The notes: a model not told the origin generated them from the sequence alone. Numbered from the stretch's first letter, positions 10,991-20,544 are shown. The stretch is 21,511 nucleotides of DNA from Penium margaritaceum (GCA_023375785.1 SZWC01000839.1:215166-236676); one strand, 5' to 3'. Translations and numbers: made by a program.

Positions 10991-11855
10991 CAAATGCTTA
11001 ATAACATGGGCCAATGCAAGATGATCAAGAAACAAAAATTGAGGACTGTTCTACACTTGAAAATGTAAAGGAGTCAAATTTTGACATCTTAATAAAATGC
11101 TTCCCAAAAGAAGAGCCTGTTATGAAACCTAGATGATTTCCTATGTTTTTTATTCAGAATTGAATTATTACACAAGACTTTTTTCATGAAAGAAAATTCA
11201 GAAAAATAAAATCACTTATCATATACACAAAAAAACACAACTCTCTTTCAAGATATACAACAATGGTTTTGAAATAATGAAACATTATTCAGCATCTTTG
11301 TTTTTGCTCAAATATTACGCTTCTAAATTTTCGGTAAAGTCTGAAATTAATATCCCTTAATTTTATTTTTTCTACAAACCATTCCTATTGAATGTTGATT
11401 ATAAAATACATTCAATTCAATTCTTCTAATACATAAGAAAGTTTCAAGTCCAACTTTCTGTTATGTTTCAATGGTAGAGGCTCACCTACTAAATAGGAAT
11501 ATTATCTTATCTCCTTCATGGTTTATATGACATGATCATCATAACTAGGTTATTGGGAACAAATTCTTTCAGGGAATTTCATAACAATCGAATATGAATA
11601 TGAATACCTTTTCAATATTTCACTTTTTTTTCTTCATTGATGTCAAATTCGGATAACCTATCCTTTCAATGGATGTTTTTGTATGAATGTCAACTCAATG
11701 CATTAAGACATTTATATGTCAAAGTTTCAGTGGTCGAACAAAAATATACTTCAAAGATACATGAAAATATTTGAGGATGAAATTTGAATCTCTATTTCTT
11801 TGAAACATTAATTTGGTTAACATTCTCAATCGGATAAATTTCTTTCTTCATGTAG
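10991..11855. other. unassigned AT-rich region
   Basis: A sharp change from pyrimidine-rich to AT-rich sequence at about 10990. No gene or repeat is recognised. Confidence 0.5.
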
Positions 11856-11859
11856 TGCC

Positions 11860-12280
11860 AAACTATCTTGGCCTTTGGAAGAACTATGTAAGGTATGTTT
11901 TCAAGCAATTTTTGCTAGATGAAGGTGGAAATGGCTAGTAACCTGCATGACACAAGTTATGGGGCTCTTACTTTGAATTTAGAAGGACCTGAAAGGTCAA
12001 TTGAGGCCTCGAAACAACAATTATAAAACCCATAGGCAGGCATAGGAGGGTCATCACTCAAACGTGTGGCCATCATCTTTCTCCTTCTTTCAGGGCCAAA
12101 TGTTCATGACCAATCACCCCAAATCAATACACTTGCTAATGTGTGTATGAGAGAAAAACATATAATGACTAGCCTTCCATGACAGAACCATAGAAAATGG
12201 ACAAGGCTTCTAGGAAATTGCTTGTTAAACTCAAGTTCTTAGATGTTTATGTGCACATAAACACGAGAATTTCCTTGACC
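11860..12280 (+). repeat. dispersed repeat: upstream and downstream modules joined
   Basis: The first part (11860-12100) resembles 16290-16500. Shared strings include GTGGCTAATAACC (here ATGGCTAGTAACC), TCATTTGAGGCC (here TCAATTGAGGCC) and CATCACTCAAANGTGTGGCC. The second part (12107-12280) resembles 17755-17925, sharing CATG.CCA.TCA..CCAAATC.ATACACTTG and AAAACATAT. At 16.3-17.9 kb these two modules are separated by about 1.2 kb carrying a decayed reading frame; here they are adjacent. This looks like an internally deleted relative. The 70-codon frame at 12197-12409 starts in the second module and has no recognised motif. Boundaries are by eye. Confidence 0.55.
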
Positions 12281-12502
12281 TTTCTTCGTAAGAGGGTTTA
12301 CTCAAAATATCACAAAAAATACTTTTATGTATATGATATCTTGAAACCACTTAATCATACCTTTGTTTCAATTGATTTATACATTGTGCTTAAGTCTGCA
12401 CAGGTGTAATGTGGAAGGTTATTGTCTATGCAGGATAATCAGACACATAGTATAACTTTTGATAATGTCATCGACGTGGTACTACTTGAGTCTAATTGCA
12501 CC

Positions 12503-12625
12503 CTTCACCCCCTCTCCCCCTCAGAAGTGTACTAAGTTGGTTTATTGGCGAGTATATCTGGAGTAGCCTTCTCCCTCCAAAAACACTCAGTTAGTGTTTT
12601 TGGAAGGAGGTGCAGAATGCTGACA
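12503..12625 (+). repeat. partial copy of the C-run/G-run repeat family
   Basis: A C-rich start is followed by GAAGTGTACTAAGTTGG and GTATATCTGGAGTAGCCTT, which match the core and following block of the copy at 12643-12845. The right half is missing, as the next copy begins at once. Confidence 0.55.
12577..12603. repeat. perfect 11-bp hairpin
   Basis: CCAAAAACACT (12577-12587) and AGTGTTTTTGG (12593-12603) pair exactly around a five-base loop. Outside the arms, CCCT and AGGAGG can add imperfect pairs. It lies in the partial repeat copy and replaces a block that is not palindromic in the sister copies. Confidence 0.8.
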
Positions 12626-12642
12626 CACTCGTCCTTGTATCT

Positions 12643-12845
12643 GGACCATCCCCCTTCGTAGTTGAAAGTGTGTTGGGGTGGTGTATTGGAGATTGTACCC
12701 TGGGGAGCCTTCGTTTTTAAACTCGTGTGTTCGGAGGGATGTGTGAACATGACGTTATAGAAGTCCAAAAGAACTTTGTTTCCCGAACAAACTCCCCAAT
12801 GCACTTCCCCCATACACTTAAGGATTCTGTTAGGGAGGGGGATCC
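12643..12845 (+). repeat. C-run/G-run repeat, copy 1
   Basis: A 203-bp unit from GGACCATCCCCC to GGGAGGGGGATCC, so its ends are imperfect inverted repeats. The core GTTGAAAGTGTGTTGGGGTGG and then GTGTATTGGAGATTGTACC follow the left end. The right third has CCCCAATGCACTTCCCCCATACACTT. The same order recurs in copies 2 to 4. An open minus-strand frame (12532-12918) crosses this copy and the partial one, and it is taken as fortuitous. Confidence 0.7.
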
Positions 12846-12934
12846 ACGTGGGGACTCGGTGTGGTAGTGTCGAAGTCCACTGAATTGTGTGTACACTCTT
12901 GTAGCTGGTTATGTACACAAAGCGAGAGACATCA

Positions 12935-13259
12935 GATGCTTGAAATCAAGATCTAAGAAGTACTTAATGTAAATGTACACAATTTTATTTCTTTCTTTCT
13001 ATCAAATTCACTCTCGCAATACACATGTCCACTTTGGGGGGTTGGATCCCTATATCTGGACCCCCCAAGTTCTTGAAAGTATATTGGAGTGCTATATAAG
13101 AGAGTGTAGCTAGGGGATTGTTCTTTTGAAGCTAGTGTTTTCAAGTGGAGGTGTAGACCAACAGTCTGAAAAAACCTTGTTTCCCCAATACAAACCCCAA
13201 TACAATAGAGGCGTTTGTGGTGGAGAAGGGGGCAATCGAGTTGGGGTCCAATTTTGGCG
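12935..13259 (+). repeat. C-run/G-run repeat, copy 2 with its leader
   Basis: The leader (12935-13057) begins GATGCTTGAAATCAAGATCTA and is repeated 343 bases on at 13278. The body (13058-13259, 202 bp) runs from GGACCCCCCAA to TTGGGGTCC, an almost perfect inverted pair of ends. The core is CTTGAAAGTATATTGGAGTGC. The right third has CCCCAATACAAACCCCAATACAATAG. Confidence 0.75.
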
Positions 13260-13277
13260 GGGTCAAATTACATACAG

Positions 13278-13602
13278 GATGCTTCAAATCAACGGCTTAC
13301 AACTAATTAATGTAGATATACACGTCTATTTTTCCCTGTCTATTTGATGCACTCCACGCTATACTCGCGCAACAGACTCGTTAACTTGGGGGGGGGGTCC
13401 TTGTATCCCTCTCCTCCCCTCCCCCCCCAGCAGTTGAAAGTATTTTGGGCTGATATATGGGAGAGCCTCCTTTCTAAACTAGTGTACTCGGAGGCAGGTA
13501 AGGACCTACCATCACACAAGTTTAAAAAACCTCGTCCTCTGAATACACTCCCTTATACATTTTCCTAATACACTAGAGGGTACTACAAGGGGGAAGGGAG
13601 GG
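13278..13602 (+). repeat. C-run/G-run repeat, copy 3 with its leader
   Basis: Tandem to copy 2 with a 343-base offset. The leader holds AATTAATGTAGATATACAC, then a ten-base G run (13388-13397). The body starts in the C-rich stretch at about 13408-13428, has the core GTTGAAAGTATTTTGGGCTG and ends in GGGGGAAGGGAGGG. The 74-codon frame at 13344-13568 lies wholly inside this repeat and is not taken as a gene. Confidence 0.75.
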
Positions 13603-14040
13603 TGACGTCGTGGAGCAAATGACAACCAAAACCTTAACAAGACATGTTGTAATTTGTCACATGCATACATATTGAAGGAAACATGGGCTTTAAGAACCCA
13701 CAATCTATGTGCGAGGAATACAAAAGAAAAAAAATCAATGCTTAAATCAAGGGACATACGTAGGCTTCTTGAGAAACATTGCAATGAATGAAAATTCAGT
13801 TTGAACTACAAGAATCCAATAATAAACATAAACAAAACATTGTGATGTTGAAAACATTCTGGTGACTTCCACTAAACACAAAGTTCTCAAAGAATAAAAA
13901 CATCTCAACGTAAGCATCTAGGAGAATCACTCAAATAGGATGTACTAAAAAAAGGTAGCATTGTTCATAAAATGGGGATTATAAACCATATCTCGGGTCC
14001 AAAATTCATCAAAACAATATTCTCTTGCTAAAGCCTTGTA
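13603..14040. other. unassigned region
   Basis: No recognised gene or repeat between the C-run/G-run array and the decayed coding repeat. Confidence 0.45.
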
Positions 14041-14043
14041 AAT

Positions 14044-14640
14044 ATGGAGCACTCCTTTTCTTCGAATGAGAGACTGAGTGATTTCACACCACAACAAAGT
14101 ATTTTCCACATTATTTAGATCAACAAACCTCCTTGATAAGTTTTTGAGAATCAAGGAGCATCTGTGGACGAAACATTCATAGATGATTTCCCAATTTCAC
14201 CTTTTGCAAATTTGGATTTCGAAGGTTACAATAACTCCTAGCCTGGAATTATGAATTCCTCAAGCATGGAGAATAGTTTGTGTTTCTCTTTCAGCTCTAG
14301 GGTACGAAATGAGGCACTGATAGACCATGCAATAAATGTGTTAATGGAAAACAAAGCAAAAGTGGAGATATAAACACTTGTGGCACAGATGGTTGGAAGT
14401 AAAATACAACGTTCATTCGAGTTCTCAATTGTGGATACTTATGCTCAACATCGACCCATGAGATGCAAAAGGTATGAACCATTGGCATTGTTGTATAAAT
14501 ATAGTCTTAGAACAAGCTTTGTGACTATGGTTGAAGACAAAAAAGATGATTAAACCTCATATTAAGTGCCTCTAAGGTACAACATGTACTAGTAGGCATG
14601 TCTTTGATGGAAAAGGGAGCTTCACCAATTGACATGGGAT
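14044..14640 (+). pseudogene. decayed copy 1 of an unrecognised repeated reading frame
   Basis: Translating from the ATG at 14044 gives a frame that aligns collinearly with the frames at 16546-16788 and 16836-17138, but it is broken by about ten stops. Matching pieces are MEHSFSSNER with MECSISFDER, NKAKVEI with NIMAKVEL, FSIVDT with FSLMDT, VTMVEDKKDD with VTVVGDEKDN, and WKRELHQLTW with WKRQHKIHRL. These matches keep the same spacing and frame over about 200 codons, which suggests an ancestral coding sequence. The protein family is not recognised. DNA identity is roughly 60 percent by eye. Downstream similarity continues to about 15200. Confidence 0.6.
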
Positions 14641-14699
14641 GCGACTAATTTTCTTTATATTGTGTTTCTATTGGAGAACAAAAATAAAAATCATTTTTC

Positions 14700-15200
14700 C
14701 ATGAGCATTACGTTCTTTGAATCACCTATGCTATTCACATGATCCATCTTAAGTTTTGAAGAGTGGGGATGGGTGAAATGTGTATTTAAATTTGAGGGGA
14801 AACATGTGGATATTGTAATCTGAAATATTCTCATACTTTGCTGATCACATGAAGAAGTCATGAATGATTCCCTCAAATAATTCTAGGGATGTAGCCACAC
14901 GTTTACACTTATGAACCAACATAGTTCCTACTCGAGATGCCTTGAGATTATGTCCACAAAACCAGAATAGGAGCATTCTGCTTATGGATCCATTAGCTTG
15001 TACTATGGAAGAGACAAGATGTGATAAGAGGTGCATCCTATGGCACCGCCTTATCGTTCTAGAGGTTAAGGCTTGTAAAGGTTGAATTTGGAGATAACAG
15101 AAGGATTCTTGAATATGAAAGCAGATTTCTAAAGTTAAGGAATGTCAAGGAATTTTAAGACATACAAGACAAAATAAGCTAAGTCATTTAAGTAGCAATG
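14700..15200 (+). repeat. downstream module of the decayed coding repeat, copy 1
   Basis: Resembles 17240-17720. Shared strings include GGGTGAAATGTGTATTTA with GGGTGAAATTTGTATTTA, ATCACATGAAGAAGT with ATCACATGAAGAGGT, and GATGTAGCCACACG with TATGTAGCCACAAG. Towards the end, GTCAAGGAATTTTAAGACAT matches the repeated element at 17635-17716. Short frames on the minus strand have no support. Confidence 0.6.
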
Positions 15201-15465
15201 ACACGTCAATGTTGAGATACATTCAGGTGGCAAGGAGGTGAAAAAACCACGTGTATAGTCGCATAACCACGTAGGTAGTTGATTAATCATTGAGAGATAT
15301 TAAAAGGATCATGAAAGTTGATGGCAAAGAAATGAAAACCTAGAAGTTTGAGGTTGTCCTTGTAGTGGAAGAGACACTTGATTTGTCACCAGTATGTTAA
15401 AGGTCACCAAGAGGGTCTAAGAAGTTGTAATAGTGAGACAACCAACCACCCTTAAGCTGGAATTT
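15190..15465 (+). repeat. dispersed repeat pair, copy 1
   Basis: Resembles 20130-20455. Shared strings include AGGTGGC, AACCACGT followed by CATAACCACGTAGGTAGTTG (AAGCACTTAGGTAGTTG in the other copy), ATATTAAAAGG, TTGATGGCAA, AAAGGTCAC(C/A)A and ACAACCA(CC)ACC. The repeat has no coding content. Confidence 0.6.
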
Positions 15466-16289
15466 GATAGGGTCATAACCTTAAAGGGCCCCCAAGGGCA
15501 CCTTAGATGAGGTAAAGATCAAGAACTGAATATTGACTCCCTCTATTCAAGGATGTATTTTTTTTATCGTATGAAGGGGCGATTATTAACAATGAGAAAA
15601 CATTAGCCCAACCCGACCATAAAAACTCGGCAAATAAAAAAAATCCCCTCTAATTTGTGATGGCTGATGTTGGAGAAGGTCCTCCTAGGAAGTATGGAAA
15701 CAAATTTGATGTGAAACAATGTTGCAATTGACTTTTGGAGAGAATGGAAATTCTATAATGTTAATTATATAAGTGGAATATTTTATGTCCAAAATTTGGA
15801 GATGATGTGCATGGTGATCCACAAAAAGGATGGGGCTAGGGGCATTATGTAAGATTTCTAGTTTTCTAATTATTTGTCATTTTTCATTAAGAGGGCAATA
15901 GTGAGCAAGAGAATGCTCTCAAAGTCTTCCTCTTGCAGATATCCATGAACAGTATTTTCATTGTAGTATTTCTGGAATTTTGCAACGTTTGTAGTTCTTG
16001 TGGAAACTATAAGGGTGGTACAAAAGGTCGCTGAAGAAAGTTGCTGGCACCAATGTAATATTTCCACTAATTTCAAGAAATCAAACAGTCTAGCAAGGGC
16101 ACCAAACCTCCTCATGAAGACTATTTGCAACATCTAGATCATCTCTAGATGGAATTGAAATGTTTTCTCATAATGCATTGTCAGATGGAAAACAAGTGAC
16201 CACGTCAATTGTAAGTTCCTGTTGTCTTCAAGGCATGATGGCCGGAAAGGTTGTAACAAATGACTTTAACGGAAATATACCTTCTCAAA
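15466..16289. other. unassigned region
   Basis: No recognised gene or repeat. An 87-codon minus frame (15870-16133) shows no known motif. Confidence 0.45.
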
Positions 16290-16500
16290 TATTGCAAAGC
16301 TTATGGAAAATATTGCAAGATTTTTTTTCTTAAATGTTTTTCATTATTAGATAGAGGTGCAAGTGGCTAATAACCCCCATTCAAAGTTGCCACCACCTTG
16401 ACTTTAACAATAATTAGAGGGTCATTTGAGGCCATTAAACCACACTTCAAAAGCCATCACTCAAAGGTGTGGCCTTGGGCTTACCTCTCTCTTTATGGGT
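16290..16500 (+). repeat. upstream module of the decayed coding repeat
   Basis: Matches 11860-12100 and lies just before the better-kept reading frame at 16546. It could hold the original promoter or leader, but no promoter motif stands out. Confidence 0.55.
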
Positions 16501-16545
16501 TAAGAGGTGGTAGAAATATTATTCTTTTGATAAACCCTTGTGTAG

Positions 16546-16788
16546 ATGGAGTGTTCCATCTCCTTTGATGAGAGATCGATGGATGTTGTGGCAGAAACAA
16601 ATACTTTTCATGATGTTGAGATCTACACAAATCCCTTCTCTAATAATAGGTCACACAAAACAAATTTGAAGGAACCACCAACAAATGATTTTGTGTTGTT
16701 ACGTTATTCCAATGTGCATTTTGATGAAGGTAGCTTAAGGCATGATTTAATGAATGGTGTTATCATGCAGGAATTGTTTTCTCTCTAA
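16546..16788 (+). pseudogene. copy 2, first part of the unrecognised reading frame
   Basis: An 80-codon frame from ATG to TAA, aligned with the broken copy at 14044 onward. It has no stop within this stretch, where copy 1 has four. It is acidic and Asn/Asp/Glu-rich, with no transmembrane or signal segment and no domain known to me. The frame ends just before the matching downstream frame resumes in another phase at 16836, so I read it as one ancestral sequence interrupted by a stop and a frame change. An intron between the parts is an alternative that I cannot exclude. Confidence 0.5.
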
Positions 16789-16835
16789 TTCATGTATGGA
16801 ATACCATAGGTAGCAATAATGAATAAACATCTAAG

Positions 16836-17138
16836 GTGGTGATGAATATCATGGCAAAAGTGGAATTATCATCCCTTACGGCAGCAATAGGTGGCATTGC
16901 GGAAAATCCATTACAAACGTTCTCACTGATGGATACTTCTACTTCACATCTAGGCGTAGGAAGGGAAAGGCATCATTCTTTTTTTCTTGAAAACGATAGT
17001 GCTACAGTAGCCATTGTCACCGTGGTTGGAGACGAGAAGGATAATGGCACCTTATGTTTAATGCATCCAATGTACACCCTGTTGTACGAGCCACGACATT
17101 CGTGGAAAAGGCAACATAAGATTCATCGATTGGCATGA
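16836..17138 (+). pseudogene. copy 2, second part of the unrecognised reading frame
   Basis: A 100-codon frame aligned with about 14344-14640 in copy 1. Conserved pieces include AKVEL, FSLMDT, VTVVGDEKDN and WKRQHKIH. Most of it appears soluble and mixed in character, with a short hydrophobic stretch ATVAIVTVV. It is followed by CTGATTTTCTTTTTTTTTCAG (about 17155-17175), which looks like a 3' splice site but has no supported exon after it. Product unknown. Confidence 0.5.
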
Positions 17139-17239
17139 ATGAAATGTAGTGTCTTCTGATTTTCTTTTTTTTTCAGACAAAATATCTTCCCAACATTGAA
17201 TAGTTGAATATAGATAAAATATTTTGATATAATTTCAGT

Positions 17240-17720
17240 TCTATATAATCAATTCTCATATCCATGTAATTGATGTCAATATTTGCGAAATGATTGGGGT
17301 GAAATTTGTATTTACACTAGAGAGGCAGGTCGTGGATATTTGGATCTAGAATATTTTTACATTCTTTTACATCACATGAAGAGGTGCATATATACATCCC
17401 TGAAACCCTAAAATTATGTAGCCACAAGTGTAGTCTTGTTGACCCATAGGGCACCACCCTCAAGTGCCTTAAGCCTATGGAAAATGAGACGTGGAGCATA
17501 ATAGTTGTATGGCTTCTAGCTTCAATTTAAGAAGGGATGGTCCTTTCAGGTAGCCGTAATTGGAAGGCACTAGTTTGTAGTGCTACGTGTTGATGCTTGT
17601 AGGGGTAGACTCTCGAGGCATCAGGTGAATGAGCAAGGCATTTCAAGACAAACTTGGAAGTGTAATAAAGGCATAAGGTGAAGTCCTCAGGAATTTCAAG
17701 GCATTTCAAGACAAACCTGA
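17240..17720 (+). repeat. downstream module of the decayed coding repeat, copy 2
   Basis: Collinear with 14700-15200 at an offset of about 2530 bases. Near its end the 20-mer CAAGGCATTTCAAGACAAAC occurs twice exactly (17634-17653 and 17697-17716), 63 bases apart. Copy 1 has only one degraded match, so this is a local duplication in copy 2. Confidence 0.6.
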
Positions 17721-17754
17721 ATGAATGAGGTCAGTCCCTTCGATAGAAATGCAT

Positions 17755-17925
17755 TCATGCCCAGTCATTCCAAATCCATACACTTGATGATAAGTGTACA
17801 AGACTAAAACATATGGTGAGGATATTTTGAAGAATAAACCCTGAAAATTGACAATGTTTCTTAGAATGTGCTTGCTACAATAATGTCCACAAGAACGTCT
17901 ATGGACACGAAAGAAGAGTTTCAAT
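17755..17925 (+). repeat. terminal module of the decayed coding repeat
   Basis: Matches 12107-12280 (CATGCCCAGTCATTCCAAATCC against CATGACCAATCACCCCAAATCA, then ATACACTTG). Here it follows the downstream module; at 12.1 kb it follows the upstream module directly. Confidence 0.55.
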
Positions 17926-18540
17926 AAACTAGCTTGAGAGCTGGATTCCTTCATAAATGTTTTACATCAACAAAGCTAGGTTTTTTTGTTAAAGATCACT
18001 TTAAAATATATTTTAACACAATAAAACCCAGTTAATTACTCATTAAACTACTTTGCTATGTCTATAATGTAGAAACGTATGCTTATGAAGACTTCTTCTT
18101 GTTGATGCCTAAATTAGATACTAGATGTCCAAAGGGTTACCTAACGCTCAAGCGACAGGAAACATCGTTCAAGCAGGACCCCCCCGGGCGTTTCGATTGA
18201 AAACAGATCCTATATTGTAGTAGGTTTTTTTTTGACAATTTTCCAACTAAACACGTGTAAATTTTGTCCCTTTTGAGCCAATGTTCAAGACACCCCAAAT
18301 AACTTCCCCCAATACAATAGTACATATGGGGAAGGCAACAGAGCTTCGCATAATGGTATGTTTTCCTTGTTCACATTGTTCCCCTATTCCACAATTGATT
18401 CCTGGATGTACCTTCATGTATTCGATGCCAAAGATTGATGATCCAAGTTTACTTTCACTTTCGATAGCATACAAATTCACAAGTGTGTTCGTGCAATTGT
18501 CTATCGGCTTCATGTGCAGATACACGTGCACATAAAATTT
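17926..18540. other. unassigned region
   Basis: No recognised gene. Two overlapping frames on opposite strands (18247-18531 and 18281-18535) shadow each other and have no motif. Confidence 0.45.
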
Positions 18541-18687
18541 TCACTTTGAGGGGGTGGGAGGAGTCGTCGTCGATCCCTTCAATCGGCAAAGATTTTAGGG
18601 ATGGACGAAGATCTCCACAATAATCATCGATCATAGGGAACCAAGACAATTCAACAACAATAACGTTGAAGTCAACGACTATCCAAC

Positions 18688-18868
18688 GTCCCCCCCCACC
18701 CAAAGTCGAAGTGTATTGGAGGTTTATATTGGTAATTGTATCTGGAGGGGTATCTGCTTTGTGCATATGTGTACAAAGACACTCGTGAACGTCTTTGAGC
18801 ATATGCAAGCGAGACGGCCCAATACACTACCCCAACACGTTAAGGTTCTTTTTGGGGTGGGGGGGGAC
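18688..18868 (+). repeat. C-run/G-run repeat, copy 4 with perfect 14-bp inverted ends
   Basis: A 181-bp unit whose left end GTCCCCCCCCACCC is the exact reverse complement of its right end (18855-18868). The core is GTCGAAGTGTATTGGAGG with TTATATTGGTAATTGTA, as in copies 1 to 3. The right third has CCCAATACACTACCCC. No convincing target duplication flanks it. The 161-codon frame at 18716-19201 crosses the repeat boundary and is not taken as a gene. Confidence 0.7.
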
Positions 18869-18929
18869 TCAATGTCTGGGTCCTGTTTCCTTGCCCACAT
18901 TGTGCAATTAGTAAATCGTGCATGGAAAC

Positions 18930-19150
18930 TGAACCATCAAGATACAATCAACTTTCAAAAATTAATTTCATTCAATATGAGAAAATACACTTGTGTATTC
19001 TTTTGGTTGTATATCCGGACCACTTACCAATACACAAAACAGATACACGCCTCACTTTGGAGTGTGCAGGGGGCCCGGTCAGGTCATACCCCCCCTACCG
19101 CGAGATACACCTTGCAATACACGCCCCTGATACATTCATCGTGTCTTGTT
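18930..19150 (+). repeat. diverged C-run/G-run repeat, probable copy 5
   Basis: A leader-like stretch (AATTAATTTCATTCAATATG, then AATACACTTGTGTATTC) precedes a G run at 19069-19073 and a C run at 19089-19095. CAATACACGCCCCTGATACATTC follows. The order fits the family, but the core is weak. Confidence 0.4.
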
Positions 19151-19407
19151 GTTGGAGAAGTGTCGTTTCTATGCACGTATTCTGGAACTCGATGCTTGTA
19201 ATACATCGTTCCTAGTTCTGAAGTGAGCAAAGAGATCTATGCACGTAATCACCATAACTTTTACTTTTATTTCAGTCATCTAAATCGCGCAATCGAAGGA
19301 TTTGATCTATGAGGAAATCATGAATAAAGAAAAGACATATGTATCATTCGGAATTTCTATCTCGTATACCCATGGATACAGGAACCAAATACATTTCTTA
19401 CTTTTTA

Positions 19408-19612
19408 GGGGGGGTGCCGAGGCAAGTCATCCCCCCTCCTCGGAAACCTTTGTAATGGGTGATGTTTTCTAAGAAGTGTGTCTAGAAAGGTCATAATTAT
19501 TTCAATCTAAGAAGTGTATGTAGTTGCTTGTGTACGATTTCACGCGGACATACGATGCAAGCCCTGACACATTCCTCCAATACAATCGAGGCGTTGATGG
19601 GGGGTGGGAGGA
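19408..19612 (+). repeat. diverged C-run/G-run repeat, probable copy 6
   Basis: A G run (19408-19414), then CATCCCCCCTCCTC, about 140 bases of diverged body, CCTCCAATACAATCGAGGCG and a closing GATGGGGGGTGGGAGGAG. The CAATACAATCGAGGCG string matches CAATACAATAGAGGCG in copy 2 (13199-13214). This is good evidence of common origin. Confidence 0.5.
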
Positions 19613-20129
19613 GACTATGCGAGATAGGATTATACGCTTGTGTCAGTATTTTTGAATGTCCACAATTAATTTCTTATGCATTGTCCATATGCAGTCAGGT
19701 AGTTTGGGGGGTGGGGGGACATTTGGGGAAAACAATCGACTCAGAGTGAATTACACTCGCGGTAGTTGCGATTTTTCAGAATAGCTACAGAATATCTTGC
19801 TTGCTCCCAAATTAAATATCTACTTCCATTGAGGGTTTCTATCACATTCTATGTATGAGGGATATACCCTCATGAACTTCCAAAGAAAAAAATAGGTCGT
19901 CCTGATAGCGTTTGAGTATCCTTTCAACTAGGACGAAGATTAGTTACTGGACAGTTTCTTTCCTATGATTCTTATATTCTCTAGAAACAAAACTATGGTT
20001 GTCAATTGAGAAACCAATGATTTAACAAGTGCATACATTTTGGTAAACTTCCAGGAAGAAAAGATAATGGAGAAGTAGTATACAAAAGTAATTAAGTGTA
20101 TGAAAGTGGGACAATTTTTTATCTTCCCT
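19613..20129. other. unassigned region
   Basis: A further G-rich patch at 19686-19700 may be the remains of another C-run/G-run unit. Nothing else is recognised. The 87-codon minus frame at 19940-20203 has no motif. Confidence 0.4.
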
Positions 20130-20455
20130 ATACAAATGAGGCATTCTTGCTGATCAACCTCAAGATGCCATCCCTTGAGGTGGCTACATGGTTGAATAAC
20201 CACATATGTTATTTCATAAGCACTTAGGTAGTTGCCTCACCTCCTGTACATATTAAAAGGTTGATGGCAACTAATGCTACCTCAATGGTAATGTGTAACT
20301 TCTAAATTGTAGTAGAAATCAAGGACACAGTTGGAAGTTGAAAAATCACTTGTAACTAAAAGGTCACAAGGAGGTTNGTCATGGTCTCTTCATTAAGAAT
20401 ATATATTCATTTTTTTATCATGATAGTACAACCACCCTTTTGATTTTAACATGCA
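20130..20455 (+). repeat. dispersed repeat pair, copy 2
   Basis: Partner of 15190-15465 in the same orientation. It holds a 7-bp inverted pair, CCTCAAG (20158-20164) and CTTGAGG (20174-20180), not kept in the other copy. The single ambiguous base of the window (20377) lies here. Confidence 0.6.
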
Positions 20456-20481
20456 AATGACTTCTTCTATTTGTTTCTTGT

Positions 20482-20518
20482 TATGTTTTGTGTAGGCACA
20501 AAAAAAACACAAAACATA
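20482..20518. repeat. perfect 12-bp hairpin
   Basis: TATGTTTTGTGT (20482-20493) and ACACAAAACATA (20507-20518) pair exactly around a 13-base A-rich loop. A second small inverted repeat, CCCTAA and TTAGGG (20522-20527 and 20534-20539), follows four bases later. Confidence 0.8.
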
Positions 20519-20544
20519 CAACCCTAAATTAAATTAGGGGCTAC

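Noticed and set aside
12532..12918. 128-codon minus-strand frame
   Set aside because: It spans one partial and one full non-coding repeat unit, and the frame is not kept in the sister copies.
18716..19201. 161-codon plus-strand frame
   Set aside because: It starts in the middle of a C-run/G-run repeat and crosses its G-run end. No domain is seen.
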